Assembly (NCBI RefSeq): GCF_017565425.1
Contig: NZ_JAGEMK010000007.1
Span: forward strand, 108,945 to 172,944
Reading direction: 5' to 3'
Origin: Actinotalea soli
GTDB taxonomy: Bacteria > Actinomycetota > Actinomycetes > Actinomycetales > Cellulomonadaceae
DNA: 64,000 nucleotides
Numbering within the stretch: the stretch's first letter is position 1; every line of letters starts with the position of its first letter. A model generated the notes under the pieces. It worked only from the letters and a program-made list of their open reading frames with translations, searched no databases and had not been told where the DNA came from. This document shows positions 23,906 to 32,545 of the stretch, in pieces. The translations under genes were made by a program, and so were the position numbers.

Positions 23906-24744
23906 GGCCGCACCACCGCGATGCGACCGAGCTCCTCGATCCGTGCGAGCACCTCGGGGCTGGTCGTGTTCTCCCCCAGCAGGTTGGGCTTGCCCTGGCC
24001 GTGGTAGTCGCTCGAGCCCGTGACCAGCAGCCCGAGCCGGTCCGCGAGCGCGGAGAGGCGGGCGCGGTCGGCGAGGTCGTGGTCGCGGTGCCCCACCTCG
24101 ATGCCCACCAGCCCGGCCTCGGCCATCGCGGCGACGACGTCGTCGGGCACCACGCTGCCGCGGGCCCTCGCGCCCGGGTGCGCGAGCACGGGCACCCCGC
24201 CCGCAGACCTCACCAGCTCGACGGCGAGCACCGCGTCCGGGGCGTGGTGGGGCACGTAGTAGGGCGAGTCCGCCGCGAGGATGCCCGCGAAGGCCGCCGA
24301 CCGGTCCGCGACGTGCCCGCGGGCGACCAGGGCGTCGGCGATGTGCGGGCGTCCGACGGTGGTGCCGTCCGCGGTCTGGGCCTCGACGTCGGCCCAGGTG
24401 ATCTCGTGGTCGACGGCGATCCTGGCCACGATGTGCCGGGCACGCTCGAGCCGTGCGGTGCGGGTGCGCTCGGCCTCGGCGAGCAGGGGCGAGTCCGCGG
24501 GGTCGTGCAGGTAGCTGAGCAGGTGCACGCTGGTCCCCGCGGCACGGCAGGAGATCTCCTCGCCGCGCACCAGGGCGACCCCGTGCTCGGGCACCGCGGC
24601 GGCGGCCTCGGCCCAGCCCGCGGTGGTGTCGTGGTCGGTGAGCGCGAGGACGTCGAGCCCCGCCCGGGCAGCGGCCTCGACCACCTGGGCCGGGGTGTCG
24701 GTGCCGTCCGAGACGGTCGAGTGGGTGTGGAGGTCGATGCGCAC
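23902..24744 (-). CDS. PHP-domain phosphoesterase (RNase AM/YciV-like)
   Basis: A 280-residue PHP-fold metal-dependent phosphoesterase. Metal-binding motifs are visible: DLHTHST at 4-10, ALTDHDT at about 34-40, VLAHPGAR in the second half, and SSDYHGQGK near the C-terminus, all standard for the YciV/RNase AM group, which removes nucleotides from RNA 5' ends or hydrolyses 3',5'-bisphosphonucleosides such as pAp. Start GTG at 24744. It is divergent from the aminopeptidase gene and heads an operon with marC. Confidence 0.88.
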   Translation of the reverse strand: MRIDLHTHSTVSDGTDTPAQVVEAAARAGLDVLALTDHDTTAGWAEAAAAVPEHGVALVRGEEISCRAAGTSVHLLSYLHDPADSPLLAEAERTRTARLERARHIVARIAVDHEITWADVEAQTADGTTVGRPHIADALVARGHVADRSAAFAGILAADSPYYVPHHAPDAVLAVELVRSAGGVPVLAHPGARARGSVVPDDVVAAMAEAGLVGIEVGHRDHDLADRARLSALADRLGLLVTGSSDYHGQGKPNLLGENTTSPEVLARIEELGRIAVVRP

Positions 24745-24785
24745 GGGCCAAGCGTAGGGGTCCCGTGAGGTGCGACGATGGGCCC

Positions 24786-26294
24786 ATGGCTGACCAGACC
24801 ACCGACCAGCAGGCCCTCGACGAGCGGGCGACCAACCGCTCGCAGCGACCGAGCTCGGCCGCCTTCCTCGAGTTCGTCGCGGACCGCTGGGCCGAGCGCC
24901 CCGCGTCCCGCCCGGAGCCCGGCCCAGCAGCCCCGTACACCCTCGTGCGGCGCGGCCGGCTGTCGGCCCTGTTCCCGGGCGAGCGCCTCGTGGTCCCCGC
25001 GGGCCCGCTGGTCACGCGGTCCAACGACACCGACTACCGGTTCCGCCCGCACTCGGCCTTCGCGCACCTGACGGGCCTGGGCACCGACCAGGAGCCCGAC
25101 GCCGTGCTCGTGCTGCACCCGGTCGAGGACGGTCACGAGGCCGTCCTGTACTTCCGCCCCATGGCGGGCCGGGACAGCGAGGAGTTCTTCGCCGACGCGC
25201 GCTACGGGGAGTTCTGGGTCGGCGCCCGCCCCTCCCTGGACGACCTCGCCGCGGTCACCGGCATCCCGACCGCCCCCCTCGACGAGCTGGGTGACGCCCT
25301 GGCCAAGGACGTGGGGCCCGACGGCGTCCGGGTGCGCGTGGTGCCCGGGGCCGACGACGGCGTCACGGCCACGGTCGACCAGGCCCGGGCCGGCACCGAT
25401 CTGGACGGCGAGGAGCTCGAGGCGGCCGACGCCGAGCTGGCCGAGGCGCTCTCCGAGCTGCGCCTGGTCAAGGACGCCTTCGAGGTCGAGCAGCTCCGCG
25501 CCGCGGTCGACGCGACGATCGCGGGCTTCGAGCGCGTCGTGACGAGCCTGCCCCGCGCCGTGCGGCACCCGCGCGGCGAGCGGGTCATCGAGTCGAGCTT
25601 CGACGGCCACGCGCGCGAGGTCGGCAACACCGTGGGCTACGAGACGATCGCGGCCTCGGGGGACCACGCGACCACGCTGCACTGGATCCGCAACGACGGC
25701 CAGGTGCACGCCGGTGACCTGGTGCTGGTCGACGCCGGGGTCGAGGTCGAGTCCCTCTACACCGCGGACATCACCCGGACCCTGCCCGTGGACGGGGAGT
25801 ACACCGAGGTCCAGCGCCGCATCTACACCGCGGTCCTCGACGCGGCCGACGCGGCCTTCGCCGTCGCGCGTCCCGGGTCACGGTTCCGCGACGTGCACGC
25901 GGCCGCGATGGAGGTCATCGCGGCCCGGCTCGCCGACTGGGGCCTGCTGCCCGGCACCGCCGAGGAGTCCCTCGAGCCCGAGGGCCAGTTCCACCGGCGC
26001 TGGATGGTCCACGGCACGAGCCACCACCTGGGCCTCGACGTGCACGACTGCGCGCAGGCCCGCCGCGAGATGTACCTCGACGCCGTCCTCGAGCCCGGCA
26101 TGGTCTTCACCATCGAGCCCGGCCTCTACTTCAAGGCCGACGACCTCGCCGTGCCCGAGGAGTACCGGGGCATCGGGGTGCGCATCGAGGACGACGTGCT
26201 CATCACGGTCGACGGCCACGAGAACCTCTCCGCGGCCCTGCCCCGCCGCCCCGAGGAGATCGAGGCCTGGATGCGGACGGTCCGCGGGCGCTGA
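24786..26294 (+). CDS. pepP: Aminopeptidase P family protein (M24B)
   Basis: A 502-residue Xaa-Pro aminopeptidase with an N-terminal creatinase-like domain (about 40-200) and a C-terminal pita-bread domain. Dinuclear metal ligands are in place: LVDAGVEVESLYTADITRT (two Asp), the His of HGTSHHLGLDVHD, the Glu of VFTIEPGLYF, and the Glu of GVRIEDDVLI. It removes N-terminal residues preceding proline from peptides in the cytosol. The start at 24786 is chosen over a codon 7 triplets upstream. It is convergent with the following gene (8 bp between stops). Confidence 0.92.
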   Translation: MADQTTDQQALDERATNRSQRPSSAAFLEFVADRWAERPASRPEPGPAAPYTLVRRGRLSALFPGERLVVPAGPLVTRSNDTDYRFRPHSAFAHLTGLGTDQEPDAVLVLHPVEDGHEAVLYFRPMAGRDSEEFFADARYGEFWVGARPSLDDLAAVTGIPTAPLDELGDALAKDVGPDGVRVRVVPGADDGVTATVDQARAGTDLDGEELEAADAELAEALSELRLVKDAFEVEQLRAAVDATIAGFERVVTSLPRAVRHPRGERVIESSFDGHAREVGNTVGYETIAASGDHATTLHWIRNDGQVHAGDLVLVDAGVEVESLYTADITRTLPVDGEYTEVQRRIYTAVLDAADAAFAVARPGSRFRDVHAAAMEVIAARLADWGLLPGTAEESLEPEGQFHRRWMVHGTSHHLGLDVHDCAQARREMYLDAVLEPGMVFTIEPGLYFKADDLAVPEEYRGIGVRIEDDVLITVDGHENLSAALPRRPEEIEAWMRTVRGR

Positions 26295-26302
26295 CCCGTC
26301 CG

Positions 26303-26914
26303 TCAGGCGGGGGGCGTCGGCCCCGGCTCGGAGGGACCGGCCGACGGCGTGGTCGGCGGGACCGGGGCCTGAGGCGGCTGGGCCTGGGACGGCGGGGCCG
26401 CGGCCGGGGCGACGCGCACCCGGCCCACGCCAGGCCCGCCCGACTCGGTGAGCATCGCGCGCGCCTTGTGCGCCTGCTCGGGGGCGCACAGCACCGCATA
26501 GCTCGAGGCGACGATCTGGCTCGCCGAGGTGAAGTCCCGCTTGCCCCCGGTGAAGGAGTAGGAGATCACCGAGAAGAGGATGCCGAAGGCCGCGCCGATC
26601 GCGATGCCGAGGAAGATCGGCCGGAAGGAGGCCTCGCTCGAGAACAGCGACAGCAGCAGCCCGACGAACAGGCCGAACCATGCACCGCTCGCGAGCCCTG
26701 CGAGCGCGACGCGCGAGTAGGTGAGCCGCCCGGTGACCCGCTCGACCATGTGCAGGTCGGCCCCCACGATCGTCACGTGCTGGACCGGGAACTCCTTGTC
26801 GGAGAGGTAGTCGACGGCCTTCTGCGCAGCGAGGTACTCCTCGTACACGGCGATCTGCTCACCGCGCGGCATGGTCGGGATGGCGGGGAGACGGCCCGAG
26901 CGGTTCATGGTCAT
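26303..26914 (-). CDS. General stress protein 17M-like membrane protein
   Basis: A 203-residue protein with an N-terminal YflT/general-stress-17M-type fold (VYEEYLAAQKAVDYLSDKEF then VTIVGADLHMVERVTGRLT), two hydrophobic helices (about 90-115 and 118-140), a short conserved tail (VASSYAVLCAPEQAHKARAML) and a Pro/Ala-rich C-terminus of about 40 residues. This family is common in actinobacteria, of unknown biochemical role. The start at ATG 26914 has GGGAG upstream. It is divergent from the MgtE-N/CBS gene. Confidence 0.78.
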   Translation of the reverse strand: MTMNRSGRLPAIPTMPRGEQIAVYEEYLAAQKAVDYLSDKEFPVQHVTIVGADLHMVERVTGRLTYSRVALAGLASGAWFGLFVGLLLSLFSSEASFRPIFLGIAIGAAFGILFSVISYSFTGGKRDFTSASQIVASSYAVLCAPEQAHKARAMLTESGGPGVGRVRVAPAAAPPSQAQPPQAPVPPTTPSAGPSEPGPTPPA

Positions 26915-26988
26915 GCAGGGATTCTCCCCCACCGACCACGCGTGGGCCATCCCCCGCCCGATGCGACCGTGCGCACTACGCTGACGCC

Positions 26989-28287
26989 GTGAGCAGCGCC
27001 GGGAACCGAGTCTTCGCCGCGCGCCTGGTGGGCACCACGGTCTTCGACCCGATCGGCGACCAGGTGGGCCGGGTGCGCGACGTCGTCGTGCTGCTGCGCC
27101 TCAAGGGTGCGCCCCGGGCCGTGGGCCTGGTCGTCGAGGTGCCGGGCCGGCGTCGGGTCTTCCTGCCCCTCACCCGGGTGACCAGCATCGACGCGGGTCA
27201 GGTGATCTCCACGGGCCTGCTGAACATGCGCCGCTTCGAGCAGCGCGCCTCGGAGACCCTGGTCATCGGCGACCTCCTGGACCGCCACGTCGAGATGGTC
27301 GACGGCAGCGGGGGCGCCACCGTGGTCGACGTCGCGATCGAGCAGCAGCGCACCCGGGACTGGCTCGTGTCCCAGCTCTTCGTGCGGCGCCGTCCTCAGG
27401 GCAAGGGCGGTCTGGGCCTGCGTCGTCGTGGGGAGACCCTCCTGATCGACGTCGACGAGGTGCGCAGCCTGGCGGGCGGGACCGAGCTGCAGGGGGCCGA
27501 GCTGCTCCTGGCCTCCTACGACGACCTCAAGCCGGCCGACCTCGCCGACGTGCTCCACGAGCTCGGGGCGACCCGCCGCCTCGAGGTCGCCACGGCCCTC
27601 AACAACGAGCGCCTGGCCGACGTGCTCGAGGAGCTGCCCGTCGACGACCAGGTCTCGATCCTGTCCTCCCTCGAGCTGGGCCGCGCGGCCGACGTCCTCG
27701 AGGCCATGCAGCCTGACGACGCCGCTGACCTGCTGAGCGACCTGCCGGTCGAGAAGGCCGCCGAGCTGCTCGCGCTGATGGAGCCCGAGGAGGCGCGGGA
27801 CGTGCGGCGTCTGCTCGCGTACGAGGACGACACCGCGGGTGGTCTGATGACCACCGAGCCCGTCGTCCTCGGGCCCGAGACCTCGGTGGCTGCGGCCCTG
27901 GCGCACATCCGGCGCCGGGACCTGACCCCTGCCCTCGGGTCGATGGTCTTCGTCTCACGGCCTCCGCTCGAGACCCCGACCGGGCGCTTCCTGGGCGTGG
28001 TGCACTTCCAGCGCCTGCTGCGCGAGGCCCCGCACGACGCGATCGGGGTGTTCGTCGACCCCGAGATCGAGGTGGTCGCACCTGACGCGCCGCTGAGCCA
28101 GGTCACCCGCCTGCTCGCGACGTACAACCTGCTGGCCCTGCCCGTGGTCGACACCGAGCGCCGCCTCTTGGGCGCGGTCAGCGTCGACGACGTCCTGGAC
28201 CACCTGCTCCCGCAGGACTGGCGCGAGGCCGACGCCGAGGACACCGATCGCGCGATGACCGAGCAGATGGAGGCCGGCCGTGGCTGA
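26989..28287 (+). CDS. Soluble MgtE N-domain/CBS-pair protein with PRC-barrel
   Basis: A 432-residue cytoplasmic protein. Residues 1-90 look like a PRC-barrel (TTVFDPIGDQVGRVRDVV), about 180-300 form an MgtE N-domain superhelix (repeats such as LADVLEELPVDDQVSILSSL and AADLLSDLPVEKAAELLALM), and the C-terminus holds a CBS pair (GGLMTTEPV to LGAVSVDDVLDHLL). The transmembrane magnesium channel of true MgtE is missing, so it is more likely a Mg2+ or nucleotide sensor than a transporter. It overlaps the DUF1003 gene by 8 bp; the pair is conserved near mrp, as in Rv1231c-Rv1232c. Confidence 0.87.
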   Translation: MSSAGNRVFAARLVGTTVFDPIGDQVGRVRDVVVLLRLKGAPRAVGLVVEVPGRRRVFLPLTRVTSIDAGQVISTGLLNMRRFEQRASETLVIGDLLDRHVEMVDGSGGATVVDVAIEQQRTRDWLVSQLFVRRRPQGKGGLGLRRRGETLLIDVDEVRSLAGGTELQGAELLLASYDDLKPADLADVLHELGATRRLEVATALNNERLADVLEELPVDDQVSILSSLELGRAADVLEAMQPDDAADLLSDLPVEKAAELLALMEPEEARDVRRLLAYEDDTAGGLMTTEPVVLGPETSVAAALAHIRRRDLTPALGSMVFVSRPPLETPTGRFLGVVHFQRLLREAPHDAIGVFVDPEIEVVAPDAPLSQVTRLLATYNLLALPVVDTERRLLGAVSVDDVLDHLLPQDWREADAEDTDRAMTEQMEAGRG

Positions 28288-28762
28288 CCGTCTCGACACC
28301 CCCAAGGAAGACCGTCGCGTCTGGCGGCCCCGGCTCGACCCCGACTTCATCGGGCGGGGCGCCGAGGCCTTCGCCCGCTTCATGGGCACGGGCACGTTCC
28401 TGCTGTACATGACGGGCTTCGTCATCGTGTGGGTGGCCATCAACGCGGTCGCCCTGTTCGGCCTGCGGTGGGACCCGTACCCGTTCATCCTGCTCAACCT
28501 CTTCTTCTCGGTGCAGGCCTCCTACGCAGCGCCCCTGATCCTGCTCGCGCAGAACCGCCAGGACGACCGCGACCGCGTGGCCCTCGAGCACGACCGGCAG
28601 CGTGCGGCCAGGTCCCTCGCCGACACCGAGTTCCTGGCGCGGGAGATGGCTGGGCTGCGCATCGCGCTGGGTGAGGTCGCGACCCGTGACTTCGTGCGGT
28701 CCGAGCTGCGCAACCTGCTCGAGGAGCTCACGCCCGAGCGCGAGGACGAGCGAGCAGGGTGA
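28280..28762 (+). CDS. DUF1003 membrane protein
   Basis: A 160-residue protein with two closely spaced transmembrane helices (FLLYMTGFVIVWVAINAVAL and a second through PYPFILLNLFFSVQASYAAP), then a Gln/Asp/Arg-rich segment (LLAQNRQDDRDR) and a C-terminal amphipathic helix. This is the DUF1003 family pattern. The GTG start lies inside the end of the MgtE-N/CBS gene, implying coupling and possibly complex formation. Its 3' end overlaps the convergent GGDEF gene by 35 bp. Function unknown. Confidence 0.88.
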   Translation: MADRLDTPKEDRRVWRPRLDPDFIGRGAEAFARFMGTGTFLLYMTGFVIVWVAINAVALFGLRWDPYPFILLNLFFSVQASYAAPLILLAQNRQDDRDRVALEHDRQRAARSLADTEFLAREMAGLRIALGEVATRDFVRSELRNLLEELTPEREDERAG

Positions 28763-30359
28763 CCGGCGTGCCGGCCGGGGAGGCGCAGGTGCGCGCCCGG
28801 CCCTGGCGCTTGGCCTCGTAGAGGGCGGCGTCGGCGGCGTCGAGCAGGGCGCTCGCCGAGGTGCGACCCTGGTCGGAGGTCGTCACGCCGGCGCTCACCG
28901 TCACACCGAGCCGGCCACCGCCCCGGACGGGGACCTCGACGCGGGCGCACCGTCGGCGCAGCTCCTCGGCCCGGCGCCACGCCTCCTGGGCACCGGTCGC
29001 GGGCAGCACGACGACGAACTCCTCGCCCCCGTAGCGGGCGACGGTCTCCCCCGGGCGCACGGTGTCGGCCATGACCCGGGCGATCTCGGCCAGGAGCCGG
29101 TCCCCGACGGCGTGCCCGTGCTCGTCGTTGACCTGCTTGAAGTGGTCGGCGTCGAGCATGATCACGGAGGCGGGCTCGGCCCCTGCCCCGAGGTCGACGG
29201 CGAGGTCCGCGAGGGCGCCGTCGAGGTGACGGCGGTTGTGCAGGCCCGTCATCGCGTCCCGGACCGCCTGCTCCGCGACCTCGGCACGCAGCTGCTCGAT
29301 GATCTCGACGTGCTCGCGGAGCGCGTCGTTGGCGTGGGCCAGCTCGACACGGCGGGTGACCTCGACGGTGACGTCGCGGGCGACCAGCACCGTGCCGACC
29401 GATCGTCCGCCAGGGTCGGTCAGCGGCGTCGAGCGCACGTCCAGGACCCGGGGTCCGTCCGCGGTGTCGAGGAGGTGCTCACCGCTGCCCGCACGGACCA
29501 GCTCGGCCAGGGGGCCGAGGTCCGGCGGGGCGCCGTCCTCGCGGTCCGGGGGCGCTCCCAGGCGCTCGAGCAGTCTCCGGGCGGCGAGGTTGAGGTCGAT
29601 CACCTGCCCGCTGTCGTCACGCACCACGACGACGTCGCCCAGGTGGTCGAGCACCTGGGCCCGCGCGATCGGCAGCACCTTCAGCGTGCCGCGGCGCAGC
29701 ACCGCATGGGCGTCGATGAGGCCGGCGATCAGGAAGGCCACCGGGGAGAGGTCGTTGACCACCCGCTCCGCGGCGACCATGTAGCCGATCTGCGCGGCGA
29801 CCGTGAGCCCGGGCACGCAGCCGGCCGCGAGCATGATGGTGAGCTGGGCGTCGCGCAGGGCGGGGGCGTGGCGTCGCGCCCGGACCACGCGGGTCACCCC
29901 GACCACCACGAGCCCGTAGGAGTAGGCCGTGTGCACCCAGAACAGCAGCGCGAACCGGTACCCGTCCCCCGTGCCGGACGGCGCGAGGACCAGGTGGTGC
30001 AGGTCGTTCGTGGCTCCGAGCAGCAGCATCACCGCGGGATGGGCGACGAGGGCGCGGCGCATCCCCAGACCCGGTCGCCACGACCTGTCGGCGACCGCGG
30101 AGAGCATGCAGAGGAACGCGCCGACGGACATCGCGACCGAGGGGAACACCGTCACGGTCACGACGGCGGAGCGGTTGGCGTCCGCGACGAGCACCGAGGA
30201 GAGCGAGCCGAGGGCCCACACCGAGCTCGCGGCCAGCGCAAAGGCGAGGTACCGAGGAGCGGGCCACCGTCGGTGCACCCGCCACACGAGCCCGGCGACC
30301 ACCAGGCCGACCGTGCCGGCAGCGAGGTACAGCAGCGCGTAGACCTGGTCCTCGGTCAT
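28728..30359 (-). CDS. Membrane diguanylate cyclase (GGDEF) with PAS-like domain
   Basis: A 543-residue protein: an N-terminal region of about seven helices (5-220) resembling 7TM sensor modules, a PAS-like domain (about 232-335), a short coiled linker, and a GGDEF domain (about 365-525). The active site is GGEEF at 444-448 in ARYGGEEFVV, competent for c-di-GMP synthesis. The usual RxxD inhibitory site is altered: the matching position reads RPGE (435-438), so product inhibition may be lost. It is divergent from mrp. The stimulus is unknown. Confidence 0.88.
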   Translation of the reverse strand: MTEDQVYALLYLAAGTVGLVVAGLVWRVHRRWPAPRYLAFALAASSVWALGSLSSVLVADANRSAVVTVTVFPSVAMSVGAFLCMLSAVADRSWRPGLGMRRALVAHPAVMLLLGATNDLHHLVLAPSGTGDGYRFALLFWVHTAYSYGLVVVGVTRVVRARRHAPALRDAQLTIMLAAGCVPGLTVAAQIGYMVAAERVVNDLSPVAFLIAGLIDAHAVLRRGTLKVLPIARAQVLDHLGDVVVVRDDSGQVIDLNLAARRLLERLGAPPDREDGAPPDLGPLAELVRAGSGEHLLDTADGPRVLDVRSTPLTDPGGRSVGTVLVARDVTVEVTRRVELAHANDALREHVEIIEQLRAEVAEQAVRDAMTGLHNRRHLDGALADLAVDLGAGAEPASVIMLDADHFKQVNDEHGHAVGDRLLAEIARVMADTVRPGETVARYGGEEFVVVLPATGAQEAWRRAEELRRRCARVEVPVRGGGRLGVTVSAGVTTSDQGRTSASALLDAADAALYEAKRQGRARTCASPAGTPVTLLARPRARA

Positions 30360-30434
30360 GGCGCCTCCTCCGTCTGCTCCCCGTCAGGATCATCGGCCGA
30401 CGTCGGGCACCGATGAGCAACCTACGATGGATGC

Positions 30435-31586
30435 ATGTCCGCCCCCACCGTCGAGTCCGTCACCGCCGCCCTCGCCGGGGTCATCGACCCCGAGATCAAG
30501 CGCCCGATCACCGACCTCAAGATGGTCCGCTCGGTCGACGTCGAACCCGGCCCGACGGCGGAGGCCGGCGCGTCGGTCACGGTCGGCATCGACCTGACCA
30601 CCGCGGGCTGCCCTCTCAAGGACACGATCACCAAGGACGTGACGGCGGCCGTCCAGGCCCTCGAGGGGGTCGGGGAGGTGCGGGTCGAGCTCGGGGCGAT
30701 GAGCGCCGAGCAGCGTGACGAGCTCAAGACGATGCTCCGCGGCGGCGCGGCCGAGCCGGTGATCCCCTTCGCCCAGCCGGACAGCCTGACCCGGGTCTAC
30801 GCGATCGCCTCGGGCAAGGGCGGGGTGGGCAAGTCCTCGATCACCGCGAACCTCGCGGTCGCGATGGCCGAGCAGGGCCTCAAGGTCGGGGTGGTCGACG
30901 CCGACGTCTACGGCTTCTCGATCCCCCGCATGCTGGGCGTCCAGCACACGCCGACCAAGGTCGACGACATGATCATCCCGCCGGTGGCCCACGGGGTGAA
31001 GGTGATCTCGATCGGGATGTTCGTGCCCCCCGGTCAGCCCGTGGTCTGGCGCGGCCCGATGCTGCACCGTGCCCTGCAGCAGTTCCTGGCGGACGTCTTC
31101 TGGGGAGACCTGGACGTGCTGCTCCTCGACCTGCCGCCCGGGACCGGGGACATCGCGATCTCGGTGGCTCAGCTGCTGCCCTCGAGCGAGCTCGTGGTCG
31201 TGACGACGCCGCAGGTCGCGGCTGCCGAGGTCGCCGAGCGTGCCGGGTCGATCGCGCTGCAGACCCGGCAGCACATCGTCGGGGTGATCGAGAACATGTC
31301 CTGGCTCGAGCAGCCCGACGGCTCACGGGTCGAGGTCTTCGGCAGCGGGGGTGGCCAGGCGGTCGCGGACAACCTGGGCAAGGCCACCGGCGCACCCGTA
31401 CCTCTCCTGGGCCAGATCCCCCTGGACACCGAGCTGCGAGCCGCGGCCGACGGCGGGACGCCGGTCACCCTGGCCACCCCGGACTCCCCTGGCGCCCGGG
31501 TGCTGCACGAGGTCGCCCGGGGCCTGGCGACGCGCTCGCGCGGGCTCGCCGGGCGGTCCTTGGGGCTGTCCCCCGTGGGGCGCTGA
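30435..31586 (+). CDS. mrp: Mrp/ApbC-type P-loop iron-sulfur carrier
   Basis: A 383-residue Mrp protein: an N-terminal MIP18/DUF59 domain (about 5-90, with the conserved TTAGCPLKD) and a P-loop ATPase with GKGGVGKSS at 127-135. It fits cytosolic Fe-S cluster carriers of the Mrp/NBP35 class. The CxxC motif that binds the bridging cluster in many homologues is absent; the segment after ENMSWLEQPDG has no cysteine pair, a variation also seen in mycobacterial Mrp. It is divergent from the GGDEF gene; a short gap separates it from deoR. Confidence 0.9.
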   Translation: MSAPTVESVTAALAGVIDPEIKRPITDLKMVRSVDVEPGPTAEAGASVTVGIDLTTAGCPLKDTITKDVTAAVQALEGVGEVRVELGAMSAEQRDELKTMLRGGAAEPVIPFAQPDSLTRVYAIASGKGGVGKSSITANLAVAMAEQGLKVGVVDADVYGFSIPRMLGVQHTPTKVDDMIIPPVAHGVKVISIGMFVPPGQPVVWRGPMLHRALQQFLADVFWGDLDVLLLDLPPGTGDIAISVAQLLPSSELVVVTTPQVAAAEVAERAGSIALQTRQHIVGVIENMSWLEQPDGSRVEVFGSGGGQAVADNLGKATGAPVPLLGQIPLDTELRAAADGGTPVTLATPDSPGARVLHEVARGLATRSRGLAGRSLGLSPVGR

Positions 31587-31663
31587 CCCGGGGCCCTCGG
31601 GCCAGGTGGCCCCCCAGTCCCCCGCCGAGGACCACGGGAGCCGAGCAGAACCTCACCCGCCCG

Positions 31664-31713
31664 ATGTGCGGTCGTGTTCGATTCCTGTCCGTTCTTGGTG
31701 AATACTGTTGACG
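31664..31713 (+). promoter_or_regulatory. Probable leaderless promoter and operator region of the deoR-gal operon
   Basis: An AATACT -10 (31701-31706) lies seven bases before the GTG at 31713, with no ribosome-binding site between, which suggests a leaderless transcript. Upstream are two spaced related elements, TGTTCG (31675-31680) and CGTTCTTG (near 31690-31697), which could be direct-repeat operator halves for the DeoR product. The -35 is weak. Confidence 0.45.
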
Positions 31714-32537
31714 TGCTCGCGCAACAACGGCAGGACCTCATCCTCGGTGAGATCCGCGCGCGCGGGGCCGTCCGGGTCGCCGACCTGGTGGCCGACCTCG
31801 ACGTCTCGGACATGACCGTCCGTCGGGACATCGCCGAGCTCGCCCGACGCGGCCTGGTGCACCGGGTGCACGGCGGCGCGGTCGACGCCCGGCACGCCGC
31901 GCACGAGCCCGGGTTCCTCGCCAAGAGCACCCTCGCCGGCCCCGAGAAGCAGGCCATCGCCCGGGCGGCCCTCGACCTGGTCTCCCCCGGCGGGGCGGTG
32001 GCCCTCTCGGCCGGCACCACGACGCACCTGCTCGCCGCGCTCATCGCCGAGACCCCGGGCCTGCGTCCCCTGACCGTGGTCACCAACTCCCTGCCCGCGG
32101 CCGACACCCTGCACCGCCCCGAGGACCACGACCTCACGGTGGTCCTCACCGGGGGCACCCGTACCCCCTCGGACGCCCTGGTCGGCCCGGTCGCCACGGC
32201 CAGCCTGCAGACCCTGCGCGTGGACGTCGCCTTCGTCGGCGTGCACGGGCTCGACGTCGACGCGGGGCTCACCACGCCCAACCTGCTCGAGGCCGAGACC
32301 GACCGCGCGCTCATCGCGGCCGCGAACCAGACGGTCGTCCTGGCCGACCACACCAAGTGGGGCGAGGTCGGTCTGAGCCGCATCGTCGGCCTGACCGAGG
32401 TCGACGTGCTGGTCTGCGACACCGGACTGGCCCGCGACGCCGCCCGCTCCGCCCGCGAGCAGGTCGGCGAGCTGGTCCTCGCCGAGCCTGCCCCCGCACC
32501 CCCTCCTCCTGGCCCCACCCCCACCACCGCACCCTGA
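31713..32537 (+). CDS. DeoR/GlpR family transcriptional repressor
   Basis: A DeoR-family regulator of about 274 residues. The HTH reads RGAVRVADLVADLDVSDMTVRRDI and ends with the family's GLVHRVHGGAV. The C-terminal sugar-phosphate isomerase-like sensor contains SAGTTTHLLAAL and VVLADHTKWGEVGL. The GTG at 31713 (LAQQRQDLILGEI) is preferred over an upstream codon because homology begins there. The gene leads directly into galT (8 bp) and galK, so it most likely represses galactose use in response to a phosphorylated sugar. A Pro-rich tail ends the protein. Confidence 0.86.
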   Translation: MLAQQRQDLILGEIRARGAVRVADLVADLDVSDMTVRRDIAELARRGLVHRVHGGAVDARHAAHEPGFLAKSTLAGPEKQAIARAALDLVSPGGAVALSAGTTTHLLAALIAETPGLRPLTVVTNSLPAADTLHRPEDHDLTVVLTGGTRTPSDALVGPVATASLQTLRVDVAFVGVHGLDVDAGLTTPNLLEAETDRALIAAANQTVVLADHTKWGEVGLSRIVGLTEVDVLVCDTGLARDAARSAREQVGELVLAEPAPAPPPPGPTPTTAP

Positions 32538-32545
32538 GGACCACC

